A stretch of 41,471 nucleotides of DNA, taken from positions 1 through 41,471 of IMG/VR virus record IMGVR_UViG_3300028920_000139; one strand, 5' to 3'. The notes under the pieces were generated by a model. That model saw only the letters and a program-made list of their open reading frames with translations. It ran no database searches and was not told the DNA's origin. Origin of the DNA: a virus. The translations under genes and the position numbers were made by a program. Position 1 is the stretch's first letter, and every line of letters begins with the position of its first letter. Below are positions 1-8,164 of the stretch, in pieces.

Positions 1-1713
1 TTGGACAAAGTTCGACTCACCAGTACCACCACCAACGCTGGCTCTAGGATCGTCATTCTCGATGGCTCAGCCAACGATACGCTGGGCTTCACCGAAGATG
101 ATTCGGCGAGCTACACGCCTGTCACGGCTCAGGAAGTGGTCAACGAGCTTCTGGCCACAGCCAGCTTCCAGACCGACGGGGTGGCTTACGTTTACATTTC
201 CGACGATGGAAATCAGTACGTCACCATTGAGTCCAGCGATGTGGGAGCCACCACCCCATCGGCATCGAGCATCGAGTTCACGTCGGTTTCCAATTCGGCA
301 TTCAACACCACCACGGGTACAGGCATTGAGCCTGGCACCAGTGGGGACAATGGTGAGGATGCTCGGGACATCTACACTGTTGCCACGGACCGAACAGACG
401 GCCTGGGTTCTGGTGGAACCGGTGTTCCGGGGCAGACCTACACGGATGCCAAGACGGGCCTGCGGTTCACGGTTTTGGAGTCTGCCACAGGGTCCTACAC
501 TCCTGCAGGCACCTTTACTTTGACCGTCAGCCCGACCTGGGATGTGCATCCTTCGATTCCGACCCTGCAGTTGGGCGGTCTCGAAGTCATCGTCACGGAC
601 ACGGTGGGTGTGGGAGTGGACGACACGGCCAATGTTCAGGCGTTCAATCCTGGTGGTAGCGAGCCAGCTGTCGGAGACTTCTACTACATCAGCTATCAGT
701 ACCTGAAGCAGGATTTCTCGACTCGGCTGTTCCAAACCTTCAAGGTCATCGAGGCCAACTTTGGTCGTTTGAGTCCTGAGAACAGGGTCACCTTGGCTAG
801 CTTCCTGGCCATTCTGAATGGTGCGGTCCTCGTGGGTATCAAGCAGGTGCTCAAGGAGTCCAACACCAACCAGGCCAGTGACGCTTCGTTCTTGGCGGCC
901 CTTCAGGAGCTGACCATTCCGCTGCCTGGCAACGTCAAGCCGGATGTGCTGGTGCCTCTCACGACCTCCACAACGGTCTACGGGGCCCTGATGCAGCACT
1001 GTGAGGTTCAGTCCAACATTCGCAACCAAGCGGAAAGGATGGGCTTCATTGGGTTCGCTTCGGGAACCTCTCCGATCACAGCCCAAACGATTGCCAAGAG
1101 CTTGCTCAGCAACCGTATCGTGGCTGTGTACCCGGACTCGGCAGTCATTACTGTGACCAATGAACTGGGTGAGAGCAGCGAATCTCTGGTTGACGGCACC
1201 TTCCTGGCTTCAGCTTTGGCTGGTGCGATCGTCAGCCCGGCTGTGGACGTGGCGACTCCGTACACGAGGCGACAACTCGTTGGAATCGACCGGCTTCCTC
1301 GGGTTTTGGACCCGGTGGAGGCAAGCCAGACAGCAGTGGCTGGTATCACGGTCCTGGAGGATCTCGCAACAACTGTTCGAGTCAAGCAGGGTCTGACCAC
1401 GGACATGTCCACGATTCTGACTCGCCTTCCCACGGTGACTCAGATTGCGGACTTCGTGCAGCAACAGTCCCGAGCTACCTTGGATGCCTTCGTGGGCACC
1501 AAGTTCCTCAGCCAAAGGACGAACGAAGTCGAAGTCTCGATGACTTCTCTGTTCAACCAGATGTTGCAGGCAGAGATTGTTGGAGGCTTCACGGGAATCA
1601 ACGCAGAGGTGGATCCCAACGATCCGACCATCATGCGGTTCGAGGCGTTCTACGCTCCGATCTTCCCGCTTTTGTACATCGTCCTCACATTCAACCTAAG
1701 AGCTAACGTCTAG
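1..1713 (+). CDS. Contractile tail sheath protein (5' partial)
   Basis: The sheath is the contractile outer layer of myovirus tails. The last ~200 residues carry the conserved sheath C-terminal region: a segment resembling FVQQQSRATLDAFVGTKF, then a final strand ending PTIMRFEAFYAPIFPLLYIV, as in the handshake strands by which sheath subunits interlock. Residues ~1-115 are a serine/threonine-rich beta region in which LTSTTTNAGSRIVILDGSAN seems to be repeated further on (around residues 75-105), suggesting tandem small beta domains. Residues ~120-215 look like a further inserted domain. The reading frame is open at base 1 and the first codon is TTG in mid-repeat, so the true start lies upstream and the full protein is longer than 570 residues. 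The gene ends at TAG 1711-1713 and is followed by a strong hairpin. The family call is firm; the domain boundaries are by eye. Confidence 0.85.
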   Translation: MDKVRLTSTTTNAGSRIVILDGSANDTLGFTEDDSASYTPVTAQEVVNELLATASFQTDGVAYVYISDDGNQYVTIESSDVGATTPSASSIEFTSVSNSAFNTTTGTGIEPGTSGDNGEDARDIYTVATDRTDGLGSGGTGVPGQTYTDAKTGLRFTVLESATGSYTPAGTFTLTVSPTWDVHPSIPTLQLGGLEVIVTDTVGVGVDDTANVQAFNPGGSEPAVGDFYYISYQYLKQDFSTRLFQTFKVIEANFGRLSPENRVTLASFLAILNGAVLVGIKQVLKESNTNQASDASFLAALQELTIPLPGNVKPDVLVPLTTSTTVYGALMQHCEVQSNIRNQAERMGFIGFASGTSPITAQTIAKSLLSNRIVAVYPDSAVITVTNELGESSESLVDGTFLASALAGAIVSPAVDVATPYTRRQLVGIDRLPRVLDPVEASQTAVAGITVLEDLATTVRVKQGLTTDMSTILTRLPTVTQIADFVQQQSRATLDAFVGTKFLSQRTNEVEVSMTSLFNQMLQAEIVGGFTGINAEVDPNDPTIMRFEAFYAPIFPLLYIVLTFNLRANV

Positions 1714-1721
1714 TTCGAAGG

Positions 1722-1755
1722 ACGGGGTGCCAAAGGATAGCCTTTGGCACCCTGT
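1722..1755 (+). terminator. Strong stem-loop after the sheath gene, probable terminator
   Basis: GGGTGCCAAAGG (1725-1736) pairs perfectly with CCTTTGGCACCC (1741-1752) around a 4-nt ATAG loop. The stem extends outward through a G-T wobble, C-G and A-T to 1722-1755, about 15 pairs. It starts 9 nt after the sheath stop codon. No run of T follows (GAGGGTTCC), so it may be a factor-dependent terminator, a transcript-end stabiliser or a processing site rather than a classic intrinsic terminator. Confidence 0.6.
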
Positions 1756-1782
1756 GAGGGTTCCTTCCTAGGGGTCTGTAAA

Positions 1783-1802
1783 TCCTGTCTTTTTTGACAG
1801 GA
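1783..1802 (+). terminator. Stem-loop with an all-T loop
   Basis: TCCTGTC (1783-1789) pairs with GACAGGA (1796-1802) around a loop of six T (1790-1795). It is the second of three hairpins in the sheath-helicase gap. The T run is in the loop, not after the stem, so it does not fit the standard terminator layout; it may act at the RNA level. Function is not known. Confidence 0.4.
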
Positions 1803-1818
1803 GCATTCGCAGATTGGG

Positions 1819-1839
1819 GTTCATGTGCTACACATGAAC
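1819..1839 (+). promoter_or_regulatory. Perfect 9-bp stem-loop upstream of the helicase gene
   Basis: GTTCATGTG (1819-1827) pairs with CACATGAAC (1831-1839) around a 3-nt CTA loop. As DNA it is a near-palindrome that could be an operator; as RNA it is a stable hairpin. It lies 45 nt upstream of the helicase start. I found no convincing sigma70 -35/-10 pair; the only -10-like word is TAATGAT at 1864-1870, without a partner. Confidence 0.4.
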
Positions 1840-1884
1840 GTCACAGGTCTACGCCGTTTGGTGTAATGATCTTATCACCTAGGT

Positions 1885-4800
1885 ATGGAGATGGACGCCT
1901 CTACCGATTACGACTTCCGTGTTCAGGCAGCTCAGGACGAGGACATCAGCGAGCTAGAGGCCGCTGAGTACATCGTTTTCAACTTGGCTCTGGATACCTA
2001 TTTCCGGTACATCGAAGAGGTCACAGGGGAGGAGCCTCCAGAGGATGACGAGAATACTCTGGATGAGGCCCCCGAGGGTGACACCACGAAGCTGGATTCT
2101 CTGGCTTCGGATGGCATTCGACTCTTGAAGCGAGTGGATAGCCGATTCCAAGAAGATGCGGTGTCCATGCTGGATACCAACCTGCCCTCTGAGACCCACA
2201 AGAAGATGCTTCAGAGAGCTTTTCGGCGCCCAGCTAGGTCAAGGGACGCTATCTCTCGTCGAGCTCTCTTGATGCGAACTGTGCTCTCCAGAGGAGGGCA
2301 CAAGACCGTCAAAGCGGTCTTTCATAAGACTCGACCCCTTCGTGCTGTCAAAGATGCCTTGGCAGATGCCATGATGGAGGATGCAGGGCCGGCTTTGCAG
2401 AGATTTGCAGCGGTACCGATTCGGAATCCTCGGATCAAGGCTTGGATCAAGGCAGCAGCTTCCGTTACCAGGGAAGGGGATCAGCCCAATGCTGCTCCTC
2501 TCAACCCTGTGGAGGTGGCCTCTTCGGTAGGTGCCGATCATGCGGAGGCACTTCGGAAGGACACTGTTGACGAAACAGGTCTCCAAGGAGCGGAAGAGCA
2601 AGCCGTTGCTGGGGATGAAAGGGAGAACAGGATTTCCGACATCGAGTCGGAGGCTGCCGAAGCTGCCGCTGAGGTTCTGGCTGATGCCGGTGAGCCCGAT
2701 GAGGTTTTGACTCGTAGCGAGGTCATTGGCATTGCTACCGCTGCAGCGGTGGCAGCTTCTACCGACCCTACCGACCCTACCAACATCCCAGAGCCTCTTA
2801 AGCGTCTAGATGACGAGCAGAGAGCAGCGGCCATGACTGACGGCAAGGTCTTGGTGGCGGCAGGGGCAGGGTCTGGAAAGAGCTGGACTTTGGTGGCTCG
2901 GGTCGAGCATCTCATCAAGGATCGAGGCGTCAATCCTGCCAGGTGTCTAGTCACTTCTTTCAACAAGAAGGCCGCTCTAGAGCTCGACTACAAGATCGGC
3001 AATGTCATTGGTGGGGACATGGCTGACGCTATGTCTATTGGGACCCTTCACGGGTTGTTCCGGCAGTTCATCGACAAGTATGGGACTCAGGAAGAGCGTA
3101 TCGCTGTGGGGGTTGATAGGAAAGGTCCTAACGGGTTCGTGAAGGGAGGCGATTCCGTTGCTTCGGCTGTCAACCGGGTGTGGCGCAAATGCTATGCCAC
3201 CCAGAAGGCTGATGGGACGTGGAAGGATGCTGACGCTCCTAGGGTCAAGGATGGAATGCGTGCCAAGACCCAGTGGGCTGGAAACAACGTGACTCCTGCC
3301 CAGGCCATAGAGAAAGCGGCCACGCCAGAAGAGGCTCAGCTGGCTCAGTGGTATGAGTGGTACATGGGTTTCAAAGGGGACCTGGGGAAGGATTGGGAAC
3401 CCCCTTGTGGTCGAAAGCTCAGGGAGTGGGAAGGGTTCCTAGCAAAGAAGCGTCTTGGAGGAAGGATTCGTCTTGGAGACTTCGACGACATGTTGGGTAT
3501 CTTCAAAGACATCCTCAAGAGACAACCGGAAGTGAAGGCCACTGTCCAGGCGGCCTTCGACCACATTTTGGTTGACGAGTGTCAGGATCTTAATGAGACC
3601 CAGAATGAAATTATCATGATGATGTCCGAACACATCACTGATGGTTCTGATGGAAAGTCTCTTTGGATGGTAGGCGACGACAAGCAGTCGATTTACGCCT
3701 TCCGTGGAGCTCGTCCTGATCTGTTCACCGCCCTGGATGGTAAGGAAGGCTGGAAGACCCGATCCATTCGAACCAACTACCGCTGCCCCCCTGAGATTGT
3801 CGAGGCCGCCAACCTTCTCATTGCGAACAACGAGGACCAGATCCCCATGGAGGCCACCCCCAATCCAGCTCGGATTCGAGGGATGGCAAGCATGCGGGTA
3901 GAGCAGATGCAGGACTGTGAAGGTACGGCTATCTTGGCAGCCAACACCATCAAATCCGCTCTTGATGGGGACAGTTGCGAGATCTCTGACAATGCGGTCC
4001 TGTGCCGTACCAATGCCGAATTGAACATGTTCGAGACGGCGTTGCTGCTTCGAGGCATCCCGTACGCTCGCAAAGGAGCCAGCAGCTTCCTTGGGTCTCC
4101 AGAAACGGCGGCCTTCTTGGGCTACATCAAGATGGTTTCAGGGGGCACTGACTTTGAGGGGCAGCAGAAGGCTCTTCGATCTATTCTCAACACGCCGAAT
4201 CGGTTCTTCGTAGCCCCTGATGCAGCCAAAGCTGCTGTAGACCAGGCGCTTAGAGAGTACGCTTCAATGGAAAGGATGCCTATCAAGAACGTGGACCCGA
4301 TGGAAGCCTTGGGTGATGATCGGTTCCGGCGTTCTTTGGCACATGCCTTGACCAAGATTGACCGTCCTCGTAGCCGGCGAGAAGAGTTCAAGCTGGGCAA
4401 GACGGTCGAGAAGTTAGATGCTTTCTGGGAAGAGGTAGCGGATTTGAGAGAGACCGCTCAAGCCGAGGAGACCACAACTCACCAATTGTTCGACGCCGTT
4501 CTCAGTGTCTCAGGAATCGAGTTGGAGGTGGATCCTAACACGGGAAGGATCACGGGAGAGAAGCCGGTTACTTTCCGAGAAGCTGTTTCCAACAACTTGA
4601 AGGACCAGGGTGGGGAGGACGATGACGCAGGGGCTGAGGATGAAGACAGCTCCATGCAAGGGTTGGGGAACATTTCCTTCCTCTACGAGCTGGCCAAGCC
4701 TGATCCGAATGACCCTGCAGACAAGGCAGCCGATCCTCGAACTCCCTTTGGATTCCGAGCCAAGATGGAACGAATCAAGGAGCGGGCAAAGGAGCTTCGC

Positions 4801-5271
4801 TACGACATCACGGCTTGGGACAAGCAACAAGAGGCCAAGCCTCCTGAGGAGCGACAGCCGCCTCCTGGGGTGTACCTTGGGACCGTGCACTCCACGAAAG
4901 GTGCACAGTGGAAGAACACCTTTGTTCAGATGCCCGCTGGCAAGTTCCCTTTCCAGCCGCCTGTCAAGCCTGGGTCTGAGCCGCCTCCCCCAGAGGTGAT
5001 CGAGAAGGAGATGCAGCAGGAGCGAAGGCTGGGCTATGTGGCGATCACTCGGGCTATCGACAACCTGACCATTCTCTGTCCAAACGAGGTCAACGGGAAG
5101 CCTGCAGGGGTCAGTCCTTTCGTATCCGAAGCAGGGCTACACCTTGGGGAAAACATCGGAGCAGAGCCCACCTCTCCTGAAGAAGAGCCTCCTGGAGAGC
5201 CTTCAAAGGAGGCTTCCGATGATTCGGGTTCGGATTGGGATGGTTACGAAGCTGACTACGAGAGGTCCTAG
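1885..5271 (+). CDS. UvrD/Rep-type superfamily 1 DNA helicase with long N-terminal extension
   Basis: Predicted ATP-dependent 3'-5' DNA helicase (SF1A, UvrD/Rep/PcrA type) for phage replication, recombination or repair. Motifs are in order: Q-motif-like LDDEQRAAA, Walker A GAGSGKS (residues 327-333, Lys332), motif Ia TSFNKKAALEL, motif II DECQD (564-568), motif III GDDKQSIYAFRGA (from 597), motif IV region TNYRCPPEIV, motif V GTVHSTKGAQW (from 999) and motif VI YVAITRA (~1051). All key residues are intact. The protein has 1128 residues against about 670-730 for UvrD/Rep; the excess is a ~320-residue acidic, Ala-rich N-terminal region with no family I recognise, plus an acidic linker near 910-930. 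ATG 1885 has AGGT directly against it; ATG 1891 is spaced 6 nt from that AGGT and could be the true start. The gene is 2 nt from the next one, implying one operon. A replication-type gene is out of place among tail genes. Confidence 0.9.
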   Translation: MEMDASTDYDFRVQAAQDEDISELEAAEYIVFNLALDTYFRYIEEVTGEEPPEDDENTLDEAPEGDTTKLDSLASDGIRLLKRVDSRFQEDAVSMLDTNLPSETHKKMLQRAFRRPARSRDAISRRALLMRTVLSRGGHKTVKAVFHKTRPLRAVKDALADAMMEDAGPALQRFAAVPIRNPRIKAWIKAAASVTREGDQPNAAPLNPVEVASSVGADHAEALRKDTVDETGLQGAEEQAVAGDERENRISDIESEAAEAAAEVLADAGEPDEVLTRSEVIGIATAAAVAASTDPTDPTNIPEPLKRLDDEQRAAAMTDGKVLVAAGAGSGKSWTLVARVEHLIKDRGVNPARCLVTSFNKKAALELDYKIGNVIGGDMADAMSIGTLHGLFRQFIDKYGTQEERIAVGVDRKGPNGFVKGGDSVASAVNRVWRKCYATQKADGTWKDADAPRVKDGMRAKTQWAGNNVTPAQAIEKAATPEEAQLAQWYEWYMGFKGDLGKDWEPPCGRKLREWEGFLAKKRLGGRIRLGDFDDMLGIFKDILKRQPEVKATVQAAFDHILVDECQDLNETQNEIIMMMSEHITDGSDGKSLWMVGDDKQSIYAFRGARPDLFTALDGKEGWKTRSIRTNYRCPPEIVEAANLLIANNEDQIPMEATPNPARIRGMASMRVEQMQDCEGTAILAANTIKSALDGDSCEISDNAVLCRTNAELNMFETALLLRGIPYARKGASSFLGSPETAAFLGYIKMVSGGTDFEGQQKALRSILNTPNRFFVAPDAAKAAVDQALREYASMERMPIKNVDPMEALGDDRFRRSLAHALTKIDRPRSRREEFKLGKTVEKLDAFWEEVADLRETAQAEETTTHQLFDAVLSVSGIELEVDPNTGRITGEKPVTFREAVSNNLKDQGGEDDDAGAEDEDSSMQGLGNISFLYELAKPDPNDPADKAADPRTPFGFRAKMERIKERAKELRYDITAWDKQQEAKPPEERQPPPGVYLGTVHSTKGAQWKNTFVQMPAGKFPFQPPVKPGSEPPPPEVIEKEMQQERRLGYVAITRAIDNLTILCPNEVNGKPAGVSPFVSEAGLHLGENIGAEPTSPEEEPPGEPSKEASDDSGSDWDGYEADYERS

Positions 5272-5273
5272 AC

Positions 5274-6218
5274 ATGGCTGCTCAGTACACTGAGATCACG
5301 TTGGAGGATATGGATCGCTTTTTTAAGCGAGCCTATCGAGCTTTGCGACCACGTCGAGACCTTGATCGTGGGGAGTATGTCTACACTCTCAAGCTCAGTA
5401 AGAACGTAGGTATTCGGGTCTACTCATCCATCACAAAGGAAGGAACGGGAGCTGGGGTAGGCAGTGATGCCATTCGAGTTGTCTTGTACGGGACTCGGGT
5501 TCGAAGACCTTTGGTCAAGGGAAAGGCGCCCATCGTCAAGCGCACCCAGGGATGGAGGAACAGCCTTCAAAAGCAGATTGAACAGGCCATCGAGACCTAC
5601 GACGAGAAGGAAAGCTACTGGGAGGAACGAGCTGGGGGTCCGAGTCCTGAGGAGCGTGCAGAGTCTCGTCAGAAAGAAGGCAAGCCCACGCTTCGGATCG
5701 AGCCTCGACTGAAGGTCAAGCCTTTGATCATCTCTATCTTGGAGGAGGTTGGGGGCCCTGACGATGTCATCAGCATGTTCACTGACAACGAAAACGTGAA
5801 CACAGTGGTTGTCCTTGCCAAGGAAAGCGCTTCTCCTTCGCTGTTGGCTCAGGACTTGAGCAAAGCGTTCTTTGCAAAGGGCATCAAGCCTACACAGACT
5901 AGGGGGAAGGTGGTCCTTCTCAACTACGATGACGTGGCTGGTTCAGACACAGCCCCGGCTCCGAAGTTGCCCCCCACCGACAAGCAGATCCGGTTCGCTC
6001 TCAAGCTGCTCAAGAAGGTCAGCGACGACAACTGGTACGACCATAGCTGGAACCAGAAGTACAAGATCCCTACGGTTCCCGACGAAGAACAACTGCGTGG
6101 GATGGAGCGGCGCCAGGTCAGTGCTCTCATTGACGACTTGCTGAAGAACGGGTTCGGCTACTACAGAAACGCTTCTACTTTGGATTTGGAATACCCTGAA
6201 TACGACCAGTTGATGTAG
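5274..6218 (+). CDS. Hypothetical protein, helicase-cassette gene 2
   Basis: No family assigned. It has 314 residues and is charged and soluble-looking, with no signal peptide or membrane segment. The N-terminal ~100 residues look alpha/beta (EYVYTLKLSKNVGIRVYSSI). A charged linker (about 115-140) leads to a middle domain (PLIISILEEVGGPDDVISMF, then NTVVVLAKE). From residue 234 comes PTDKQIRFALKLLKKV, and about 45 residues later RRQVSALIDDLLK. This TxKQ...SxLIDxL pattern resembles a short helical module seen at the ends of some phage and plasmid DNA-metabolism proteins; I infer that similarity and have not tested it. GAGAGGT ends 9 nt before the ATG, a good ribosome site, overlapping the end of the helicase gene, so the two are probably co-transcribed and perhaps translationally coupled. 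Confidence 0.75.
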   Translation: MAAQYTEITLEDMDRFFKRAYRALRPRRDLDRGEYVYTLKLSKNVGIRVYSSITKEGTGAGVGSDAIRVVLYGTRVRRPLVKGKAPIVKRTQGWRNSLQKQIEQAIETYDEKESYWEERAGGPSPEERAESRQKEGKPTLRIEPRLKVKPLIISILEEVGGPDDVISMFTDNENVNTVVVLAKESASPSLLAQDLSKAFFAKGIKPTQTRGKVVLLNYDDVAGSDTAPAPKLPPTDKQIRFALKLLKKVSDDNWYDHSWNQKYKIPTVPDEEQLRGMERRQVSALIDDLLKNGFGYYRNASTLDLEYPEYDQLM

Positions 6219-6227
6219 ACTCAGGGC

Positions 6228-7055
6228 ATGCCGGACCTAGAGCTGCAGGTCGTCGTAAACGAAGATCTTCCGTACGAGTTGGAGTCCGGGGTCGCTTTTG
6301 GGGACTTCGAGGTTCGTGAGGGGATTGTTTACGATGGGGGCCCAGAGAACCTGTTCCATCTCTATCGAAATCTCCTCATGGGGCGCCCTCATGCCCTGAC
6401 CTTGTACACTCGGAGAATTCCGTGGGTGTCGAGTCTGGTTGCCATTGCCCTGTTTCTGAGAAGGGATTTGGCGGTGCATCCCAAGATGGCACAATTTGTG
6501 GTGTCGGCCGATCTAGCTAGTAATTACGGGGCGGCTGGCTTGGCTCATGTAGAGCCCGATGTGTGTTCCTTCTTGAGACTCCTGAGGGACTACGTGGTGG
6601 ACCAAAAGCTCGGGAAACCAGAGTTGGGCCGGAGACTTTATCAAGCGGTCGAGTGGATCGGGGAGTACATTTTGGAAGACTGTCTTCCGAACCTTCGGCC
6701 TGACCCAGAACCTCCTCAGGTATTGGATGTGGGCACAGATGGGTTCGTAACGGCGCTGTCTTCCAGGCCGGAAATCACCCAGGATGATTGGATCCCTCTC
6801 TATCGGCAAGGTTTCTTGCGTGGGGTACTCTTCACTCCTCCCGAGAATGACTTCAGAGGGTACCTAGCTTCCCGCAAGAGCTCTTGGCTGACCTTCGACC
6901 TGCCCAAGGCCGCCGTTTGGCTAAACGAGGCTGAGAAGGCTCTGAGGGGCTCGGCCGGTCCGCTGTGGGAAGCGGATGGGGATTGGCTTTGGGGCCCGGA
7001 GCCTGGGACACTCCTTCCTCCGTCCTCTGTTTTGGATGTTCTGACCAGGGTCTAG
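6228..7055 (+). CDS. Hypothetical protein, possible degenerate DHH-like fold, cassette gene 3
   Basis: 275 residues with no confident family. Residues ~30-115 run EGIVYDGGPEN, then LTLYTRRIPWVSSLVAIALF, then HPKMAQFVVSADLASNYGAA. This order recalls phage and actinobacterial DHH-type phosphoesterase-like proteins, in which an (I/V)xDHHG motif precedes a helix that begins with an active-site Asp. Here the DHH position reads YDGGP (Tyr35-Asp36-Gly37-Gly38), so metal-binding residues would be missing. If the similarity is real, the protein is probably catalytically dead. The C-terminal half is rich in Trp and Pro (DGDWLWGPEPGTLLPPSSV). The start is ATG 6228, 9 nt after the preceding stop, with only a weak CAGGG upstream. 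Confidence 0.7.
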   Translation: MPDLELQVVVNEDLPYELESGVAFGDFEVREGIVYDGGPENLFHLYRNLLMGRPHALTLYTRRIPWVSSLVAIALFLRRDLAVHPKMAQFVVSADLASNYGAAGLAHVEPDVCSFLRLLRDYVVDQKLGKPELGRRLYQAVEWIGEYILEDCLPNLRPDPEPPQVLDVGTDGFVTALSSRPEITQDDWIPLYRQGFLRGVLFTPPENDFRGYLASRKSSWLTFDLPKAAVWLNEAEKALRGSAGPLWEADGDWLWGPEPGTLLPPSSVLDVLTRV

Positions 7056-7088
7056 CGATAGAGTTTTCGTGCCCATGTCTTTGTAGGC

Positions 7089-8135
7089 ATGCCTGCACGA
7101 GTTTTAGTCACCCTCGGAACGGATGGGATCACCAACTGGGTTCAGGCCCCAAACGGTCGAAAACTGAGTTTGGGGACCATTGCTCCTGTCAAGTTCGTAG
7201 TGGAATTGGCCTCCAACGCTAGGGCGGCTCGGCAGGCTCTGGATGGCTTTGTTCGGGATGGGGAGGGGATGCTGAGTGTGGATCTTCAGGGGATGCTGGA
7301 TTTGCTCACACCTAGACGCACTCGATGGGCCACGGATGCTTTTATTCCCTCTGATCTACAACAGATGGAGAAGTCTAGCCTGGACCTACAGTGGGTCGAT
7401 TTGTTCCTCTCAAAGGCAGAGGGACAGGTGCAGAAGTTGTCTTCGGAACCCGGAGACCCTTCTGAACTGGAGACCCTCAACAAGTCTGTTCAAGCTCTTT
7501 GCCATCCAGAGCAGGTTTCCTTTGAGGGAAGGCTGACTGCCATCGAAGCGTGTCTTGAGAAGGTTCCTCTGTCGGAGGAGGGGGTAGCTACCTTGAGATA
7601 CTTGGTAGCGAGTCTCCAAACTCCGAAGGCCGCCGTTGAGTTGGCCGAAAGCGTTCTAGCTGAGGTTCGAGAGACGAATGCTCGGATTGATTCCCTGGTC
7701 GAGCAAGGAAAGCGTTTCAGTTCGGTCAAAGCCAAAACTGAACTGGCCAAGGTGGTCAATGCTGTGGCCGGCATTGCTACTCATGATGTGACGGTTCCAG
7801 AAGTTCGAGAGAAGCTGAACGCAACGGCCTGTCGAGCGGACGAGTTGCACCGTCTCTTTTTCAGCAAGAGTGCAGCTCTTCGTCCGGGAGCAGCCACTCA
7901 ACTTGAGTCAGCTCTCAACAAACTCCTTCGAAAGTTCCGTGGTGTGAAGGTGTCCTTGGATTTTCGTACCCGAGGCAAGAAGCAGGAGCCTTACATCACA
8001 GTTGCTATGCCGAGCCGAGATTGGTTTGAGAACACCTTGGCTCGTGACTTGGACGCTTTGGGGGACTTCAATTCTCTAGTCGGCTCCTATGGGGCTGAGT
8101 ACAAGCTGACCGGACAAGAGATCATCATCCAATGA
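7089..8135 (+). CDS. Hypothetical protein, cassette gene 4
   Basis: 348 residues, no recognised family. The N-terminus (MPARVLVTLGTDGITNWVQA) looks like a small beta domain. The middle (about 95-270) is mostly helical and rich in Leu, Glu and Ala, with likely coiled-coil stretches such as ESVLAEVRETNARIDSLVEQ. The C-terminal ~70 residues switch to alpha/beta (GVKVSLDFRTRGKKQEPYIT) and end on a short strand-like tail. No Cys-rich sites, signal or membrane segments. It follows the previous gene by 33 nt and precedes the tail tube by 29 nt. It could belong to the helicase cassette or be a minor tail protein; the sequence does not decide. Confidence 0.7.
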   Translation: MPARVLVTLGTDGITNWVQAPNGRKLSLGTIAPVKFVVELASNARAARQALDGFVRDGEGMLSVDLQGMLDLLTPRRTRWATDAFIPSDLQQMEKSSLDLQWVDLFLSKAEGQVQKLSSEPGDPSELETLNKSVQALCHPEQVSFEGRLTAIEACLEKVPLSEEGVATLRYLVASLQTPKAAVELAESVLAEVRETNARIDSLVEQGKRFSSVKAKTELAKVVNAVAGIATHDVTVPEVREKLNATACRADELHRLFFSKSAALRPGAATQLESALNKLLRKFRGVKVSLDFRTRGKKQEPYITVAMPSRDWFENTLARDLDALGDFNSLVGSYGAEYKLTGQEIIIQ

Positions 8136-8164
8136 GGATTTGAACCCGCCAGGGAGGACCTACC

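Noticed and set aside
67-1086. Minus-strand open frame of 339 codons over the sheath gene
   Set aside because: It lies wholly inside the sheath gene, has a low-complexity basic composition and no ribosome site; long antisense frames are expected from the codon bias.
4610-4999. Plus-strand second frame of 129 codons inside the helicase
   Set aside because: Overlaps the helicase with intact motifs and has no ribosome site.
7086-7095. Palindrome AGGCATGCCT at a start codon as an operator
   Set aside because: 10 bp and expected by chance; no second copy or promoter beside it.
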